From NCBI GenBank assembly GCA_008638415.1, contig VWVT01000019.1, forward strand, positions 57,778 through 121,777: 64,000 bases of DNA, read 5' to 3'. The notes under the pieces were generated by a model. It was not told the origin of the DNA and did no database searches. It worked only from the letters and a program-made list of their open reading frames with translations. Below are positions 60,427 through 64,000 of this stretch, in pieces (the first letter of the stretch is position 1; each line of letters opens with the position of its first letter). The DNA comes from Nocardiopsis sinuspersici (GTDB taxonomy: Bacteria; Actinomycetota; Actinomycetes; Streptosporangiales; Streptosporangiaceae). The position numbers and the translations under genes were made by a program.

Positions 60427-61872
60427 GTGAAGACCGATGTCGAGGAGCTGAGCCCTACTCGGGTCAAGCTGACCGTCGAGGTGCCCTTCGAGGAGCTCGA
60501 TCACGCTTTCGACGTGACCTACAAGTCGCTCGCCAAGCAGGTCCGGATCAAGGGCTTCCGCCCGGGCAAGGCGCCGGCGCGGCTGATCGACCGCTACGTC
60601 GGCCGCGGCGCGGTGATCAGCGAAGCGGTCAACCATGCCGTCCCGGAGCTTTACAACGAAGCCATCCAGAAGGAGGAGCTCTTCGCGCTCGGCCAGCCCG
60701 ACGTGGAGGTCACCAAGCTGGAGGACAACGACGAACTCGCCTTCACCGCCGAGGTCGACATTCGCCCCAAGTTCGAGGTTGAGGACTACAAGGGCATCGA
60801 GGTCACCGTCGACAACGCCGAGGTGACCGACGAGCAGGTCGACGAGCAGATCGGCACCCTGCGCGAGCGTTTCTCCACGCTCGTGGGCGTCGACCGTCCG
60901 ATCCAGGACGGCGACCACCTGTCCATCGACCTGTCCGCCTCCGTCGACGGCGAGGTGCTCGAGGACGTGGCCGTCAGCGGCTACTCCTACGAGGTGGGCA
61001 CCAACGCCATGCTGGAGGGGCTCGACGAGACCCTGCGCGGCATGGAGTCCGGTGGCGAGGCGACCTTCAGCACCACCCTCGTCGGTGGTGAGCACGAGGG
61101 CCAGGAGGCGGACGTCACCGTCACCGTGCACAGCGTGAAGGTCAAGGAGCTGCCCGAGCTGGACGACGAGTTCGCCCAGCTGGCCTCGGAGTTCGACACC
61201 ATCGAAGAGCTGCGCCAGGACGTGCGCAAGCGCATGGGCGAGGTCCGCCGCCTCCAGCAGCTCTCCGCGGCCCGTGACAAGGCCCTGGAGAAGCTGATCG
61301 ACTCCGTCGACATCCCGCTGCCCGACGCGGTCGTCGACGAGGAGGTCAACCGCCGCCGTCAGAGCCTGGAGCAGCAGCTCGCCCAGGGCGGTCTGACCAA
61401 GGAGGCCTACCTCGAGTCCCAGGAGAAGACCGAGGAGGAGTTCGACGAGGAGCTGGCCTCCGGCGCCCGTTCCGCGGTCAAGGCCGGGTTCATCCTCGAC
61501 CAGCTGGCCATCCAGGAGGACCTGAGCGCCGACCAGAGCGAGCTCAGCCAGTACGTGTTCGAGCAGGCCCAGCGCATGGGCGTGAGCCCGGACCAGCTGG
61601 CCCAGCACCTGGTCGAGTCCGACCAGATCCGCGTCGCCTTCACCGAGGTCGTCCGGGGCAAGGCCATGGACCTGGTCCTGGCCGAGGCCCGGGTCACCGA
61701 CGAGGACGGCAACGTCATCGAGCAGGAGAGCACCGAGGAGCAGGCCGCCAAGGCCGCCGCGGCCGCCGCCGGCGAGGCCCTTGAGGTCATCGAGGACGAG
61801 GACGAGGCGGCCGAGCCCGCCGAGGCCTCGGCCGAGAACGACGACGCCAAGGCCGGGGACGCCGCCCAGTAG
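60427..61872 (+). CDS. tig: Trigger factor
   Basis: 481 aa ribosome-bound chaperone and prolyl isomerase. The ribosome-binding signature appears as FRPGKAPARLIDRYVGRGAV; the FKBP-like domain has VQDGDHLS-type IQDGDHLSIDLSASVDGEVL, then EVGTNAMLEGLDETLRGMES; the C-terminal helical arms run to about 440. The last ~50 residues are an acidic Ala/Glu tail (AKAAAAAAGEALEVIEDEDE). GTG start after TAGGAG. It is the first gene of the tig-clpP1-clpP2-clpX block, with a terminator after it. Confidence 0.96.
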   Translation: MKTDVEELSPTRVKLTVEVPFEELDHAFDVTYKSLAKQVRIKGFRPGKAPARLIDRYVGRGAVISEAVNHAVPELYNEAIQKEELFALGQPDVEVTKLEDNDELAFTAEVDIRPKFEVEDYKGIEVTVDNAEVTDEQVDEQIGTLRERFSTLVGVDRPIQDGDHLSIDLSASVDGEVLEDVAVSGYSYEVGTNAMLEGLDETLRGMESGGEATFSTTLVGGEHEGQEADVTVTVHSVKVKELPELDDEFAQLASEFDTIEELRQDVRKRMGEVRRLQQLSAARDKALEKLIDSVDIPLPDAVVDEEVNRRRQSLEQQLAQGGLTKEAYLESQEKTEEEFDEELASGARSAVKAGFILDQLAIQEDLSADQSELSQYVFEQAQRMGVSPDQLAQHLVESDQIRVAFTEVVRGKAMDLVLAEARVTDEDGNVIEQESTEEQAAKAAAAAAGEALEVIEDEDEAAEPAEASAENDDAKAGDAAQ

Positions 61873-61896
61873 GGTCGTCCAACGCTCTGCGAGCAC

Positions 61897-61932
61897 GGGC
61901 CCCGTCCGATCCAGTCGGGTCGGGCGGGGCCC
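61897..61932 (+). terminator. Terminator after tig
   Basis: GGGCCCCGTCCGA (61897-61909) pairs with TCGGGCGGGGCCC (61920-61932), with one G-U pair; flanking bases extend the stem. clpP1 therefore needs its own promoter. Confidence 0.75.
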
Positions 61933-61982
61933 CTCGTGTTCGCTGGTGGAAGAACATACTGCGTGGGGGTCGTACCACCCTG

Positions 61983-61996
61983 CGCTCAAAGCGAAC
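61983..61996 (+). promoter_or_regulatory. ClgR-like operator before clpP1
   Basis: CGCTCAAAGCGAAC fits the core of the actinobacterial ClgR consensus (CGC-Y-N-A-N-R-GCG-WWS) at every position. It lies 78 bases before the clpP1 start, in the gap after the tig terminator. ClgR is the established activator of clpP1P2 in streptomycetes, corynebacteria and mycobacteria. The flanking A/T preference on the left is not met. Confidence 0.6.
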
Positions 61997-62073
61997 AGGC
62001 CCGGGATCCGGACGAGCCCGGCGCCGAGCGGCGTTAGTGTCGCTGTATCGCAACCGTTTCGATTCCGGAGCAG

Positions 62074-62715
62074 GTGACGAGATTGCCGCCGATTTCTGAT
62101 GAGACCTCGCGCTTCGACGCTCGCACGTCGGAGACGCAGTTTTCCCCTTTCCTTGAGCAGACGCCTCAGCGCCTGTTGCGCCAGCGAATCGTCTTCCTCG
62201 GCCAGCAGGTCGACGACGAGATCGCCAACCGCCTGGTTGGTGAGCTCCTGCTGCTGTCCGCGGAGGACCGCCAGCGAGACATCACCATGTACATCAACTC
62301 GCCCGGCGGTTCCGTGACCTCGGGTATGGCGATCTACGACGTCATGCAGTACATCCCCAACGACGTGCGCACCGTGGGTATCGGTATGGCCGCGTCCATG
62401 GGCCAGATGCTCCTGTGCGCCGGTGCTCCCGGCAAGCGCTACGCGCTGCCGCACACCCGCGTCATGATGCACCAGCCGTCCGGTGGCATCGGGGGCACCG
62501 CCTCCGACATCCGGATCCTGGCTGACCAGCTGCTCTACGTGAAGAAGATGTTCATCGAGAAGATCTCCGAGCACACGGGGCAGTCGGTCGAGCAGATCGA
62601 GAAGGACGCCGACCGCGACCGCTGGTTCACCGCCCAGGAGTCCAAGGACTACGGCTTCATCGACGAAGTCCTGGAGGGAACCCTCGACGTGACTCCGGAC
62701 CGGACCCAGAGTTGA
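62074..62715 (+). CDS. clpP1: ATP-dependent Clp protease proteolytic subunit ClpP1
   Basis: 213 aa from GTG 62074. [40 protein letters not shown] and the catalytic Ser in [20 protein letters not shown], His in [19 protein letters not shown], and Asp in KDADRDRW are intact. The last residues ([13 protein letters not shown]) match the processed tail region. It forms a mixed tetradecamer with ClpP2. The gene order clpP1-clpP2-clpX and the 49-bp gap to clpP2 indicate one operon. Confidence 0.96.
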   Translation: MTRLPPISDETSRFDARTSETQFSPFLEQTPQRLLRQRIVFLGQQVDDEIANRLVGELLLLSAEDRQRDITMYINSPGGSVTSGMAIYDVMQYIPNDVRTVGIGMAASMGQMLLCAGAPGKRYALPHTRVMMHQPSGGIGGTASDIRILADQLLYVKKMFIEKISEHTGQSVEQIEKDADRDRWFTAQESKDYGFIDEVLEGTLDVTPDRTQS

Positions 62716-62764
62716 TCCGTCGGACCTGCGTCCCAGGAACGGCACAGTGCGTGGAAGGCGTGAA

Positions 62765-63421
62765 ATGACCGAGTTCAATCCCAGTCACATCGGCGGCGCG
62801 GCCTCGATGGCTCCTCAGAGCCGCTACGTCCTGCCGTCCTACGTGGAGCGGACGTCCTACGGCGTCAAGGAGATGAATCCGTACAACAAGCTCTTCGAGG
62901 AGCGGATCATCTTCGTCGGCGTGCAGATCGACGACGTCTCGGCCAACGACCTGATGGCCCAGCTCATCACCCTTGAGCAGCTCGACTCCGAGCGGGACAT
63001 CCAGATGTACATCAACTCGCCCGGGGGATCCTTCACCTCCCTCATGGCGATCTACGACACGATGCAGTTCGTCCGCCCCGACATCCAGACGGTGTGCATC
63101 GGACAGGCCGCCTCGGCCGCCGCGATCCTGCTCGCGGGCGGGACCGCGGGCAAGCGCGGCGCGCTGCCCAACTCCCGCATCCTGATCCACCAGCCCGCCA
63201 CTGAGGGCATGCACGGTCAGGCCAGCGACATCGAGATCCAGGCGAACGAGATCACCCGTATCCGTACCCAGCTGGAGACCACCCTGGCCCGCCACACCGG
63301 GCGTTCGGTCGAGCAGGTCTCCAAGGACATCGAGCGGGACAAGATCCTCACCGCCGAGGAGGCCAAGGACTACGGAATCATCGATTTCGTGCTGCCCTAC
63401 CGCAAGGCCTCCCTGCAGTAG
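62765..63421 (+). CDS. clpP2: ATP-dependent Clp protease proteolytic subunit ClpP2
   Basis: 218 aa from ATG 62765. A longer N-terminus with [20 protein letters not shown] is the ClpP2 mark. [40 protein letters not shown], Ser in [20 protein letters not shown], His in [20 protein letters not shown] and Asp in KDIERDK form the active site. It binds the Clp ATPases in the mixed complex. A hairpin follows before clpX. Confidence 0.96.
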   Translation: MTEFNPSHIGGAASMAPQSRYVLPSYVERTSYGVKEMNPYNKLFEERIIFVGVQIDDVSANDLMAQLITLEQLDSERDIQMYINSPGGSFTSLMAIYDTMQFVRPDIQTVCIGQAASAAAILLAGGTAGKRGALPNSRILIHQPATEGMHGQASDIEIQANEITRIRTQLETTLARHTGRSVEQVSKDIERDKILTAEEAKDYGIIDFVLPYRKASLQ

Positions 63422-63450
63422 GGCACAGCAGAGCCGAGAACCCCGGCCGT

Positions 63451-63477
63451 CCCCGCGGAAGCGGGCACGCCGCGGGG
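63451..63477 (+). terminator. Hairpin between clpP2 and clpX
   Basis: CCCCGCGG (63451-63458) pairs with CCGCGGGG (63470-63477). It may separate clpP and clpX expression; clpX has a 280-bp gap of its own before it. Confidence 0.55.
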
Positions 63478-63701
63478 GTTCCGGCCCAGGTCGAAGCGTT
63501 GGCCGGACCGGCCCCTGACCCGCCCGGAGGAGCCCGGTGGTGAAGCCGGTCCGGTTTTTCGCTTAGTCTGACGGAGAGCGACACACAGATCGCCTCGTCC
63601 GTGACCACCGTTGTGGACGGTCACGGAAGATTTTTCGACTTCCGCGGCCCTCGCGCGCGAGCGGCACCGACGGGGCGGCCTTAGTTTTGAGGAGTGGCTG
63701 G

Positions 63702-64000
63702 GTGGCACGCATCGGCGACGGCGGGGACCTGTTGAAGTGCTCGTTCTGCGGCAAGAGCCAGAAGCAGGTGAAGAAGCTCATCGCTGGCCCCGGCGTGTAT
63801 ATCTGCGATGAGTGCATCGATCTGTGCAACGAGATCATCGAAGAGGAACTCGCCGACGCCACCGAGCTCACCTGGGACGCGCTTCCCAAGCCGCGGGAGA
63901 TCTATGAGTTCCTGGATTCGTATGTGATCGGTCAGGATCAGGCGAAGAAGGCGTTGTCGGTGGCGGTGTACAACCACTACAAGCGTGTGCGTTCTGAGGG
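63702..64000 (+). CDS. clpX: ATP-dependent Clp protease ATPase subunit ClpX, 5' part
   Basis: Only the first ~99 residues are in the window; the gene runs off the right edge. GTG 63702 is preceded by GAGGAG. The zinc-binding domain is complete ([20 protein letters not shown] and [19 protein letters not shown], four Cys), and the linker into the AAA+ domain starts at [20 protein letters not shown], then [16 protein letters not shown]. ClpX unfolds substrates and feeds them to ClpP1P2. Confidence 0.97.
   Translation, partial: MARIGDGGDLLKCSFCGKSQKQVKKLIAGPGVYICDECIDLCNEIIEEELADATELTWDALPKPREIYEFLDSYVIGQDQAKKALSVAVYNHYKRVRSE

Overview
The window is high-G+C actinobacterial chromosome. GTG and TTG starts are common, the genes are dense on both strands, and there is a mycothiol-dependent-type oxidoreductase, a DUF6504 gene with SOS boxes, and the actinobacterial order tig-clpP1-clpP2-clpX. 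The protein sequences look most like Nocardiopsis or its relatives; that placement is my inference from sequence memory, not from a search.

Layout. 1-4.4 kb is an accessory edge: the 3' end of an RHS/HINT polymorphic-toxin gene with a low-G+C toxin tip, an abutting candidate immunity gene, a 1.38-kb ISAs1-family element with matching 19-bp ends, and tRNA-Arg(TCT). 4.4-6.3 kb holds a region with two palindromes and an 18-codon ORF, then cobD followed by a decayed cobQ remnant. 6.4-18.2 kb carries a small membrane protein, a secreted penicillin-acylase-family enzyme, an NfeD-SPFH pair, a quinone reductase, a transmembrane Ser/Thr kinase, a DUF6504 gene behind two overlapping LexA boxes, a GNAT acetyltransferase and an exported PGRP-type amidase. 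18.8-22.7 kb continues cobalamin and siroheme metabolism: a BluB-CobT fusion and CysG. 22.8-27.1 kb is a translationally coupled pair of dynamin-like GTPases. After a gene-poor stretch with a strong terminator, a tiny ORF and a folded leader come a membrane diguanylate cyclase, a DUF4192 protein and EttA.

32-45 kb is largely housekeeping: truncated haemoglobin, thioesterase, prolyl oligopeptidase, HNH nuclease, FmdB-type zinc ribbon, IlvD, a NERD protein, an amidase whose 3' end overlaps a convergent MFS gene, and MalQ. 45-59.5 kb carries PepN, an Rv2466c-like mono-cysteine oxidoreductase, two tiny proteins, an aldehyde dehydrogenase, RpiB, a membrane PP2C phosphatase, MgtE, an MT0933-type small protein, an M23 protein whose metal ligands appear lost, a thioredoxin-like 2Fe-2S protein with a lysine-rich tail, an ABC exporter and a cytidylyltransferase-fold protein. 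The right end holds tRNA-Gly (followed by tandem 78-bp repeats), tRNA-Pro, and the protein-quality-control block tig, clpP1, clpP2 and the 5' end of clpX, with a ClgR-like box before clpP1.

I did not find a clearly new defence or biosynthetic system. The best leads are the toxin/immunity tip, the two-locus family of about 52-bp repeats, the dynamin pair, the folded leader before the diguanylate cyclase, the palindrome/18-aa-peptide region, the SOS-controlled DUF6504 gene, the M23 pseudoenzyme and the cobQ remnant.
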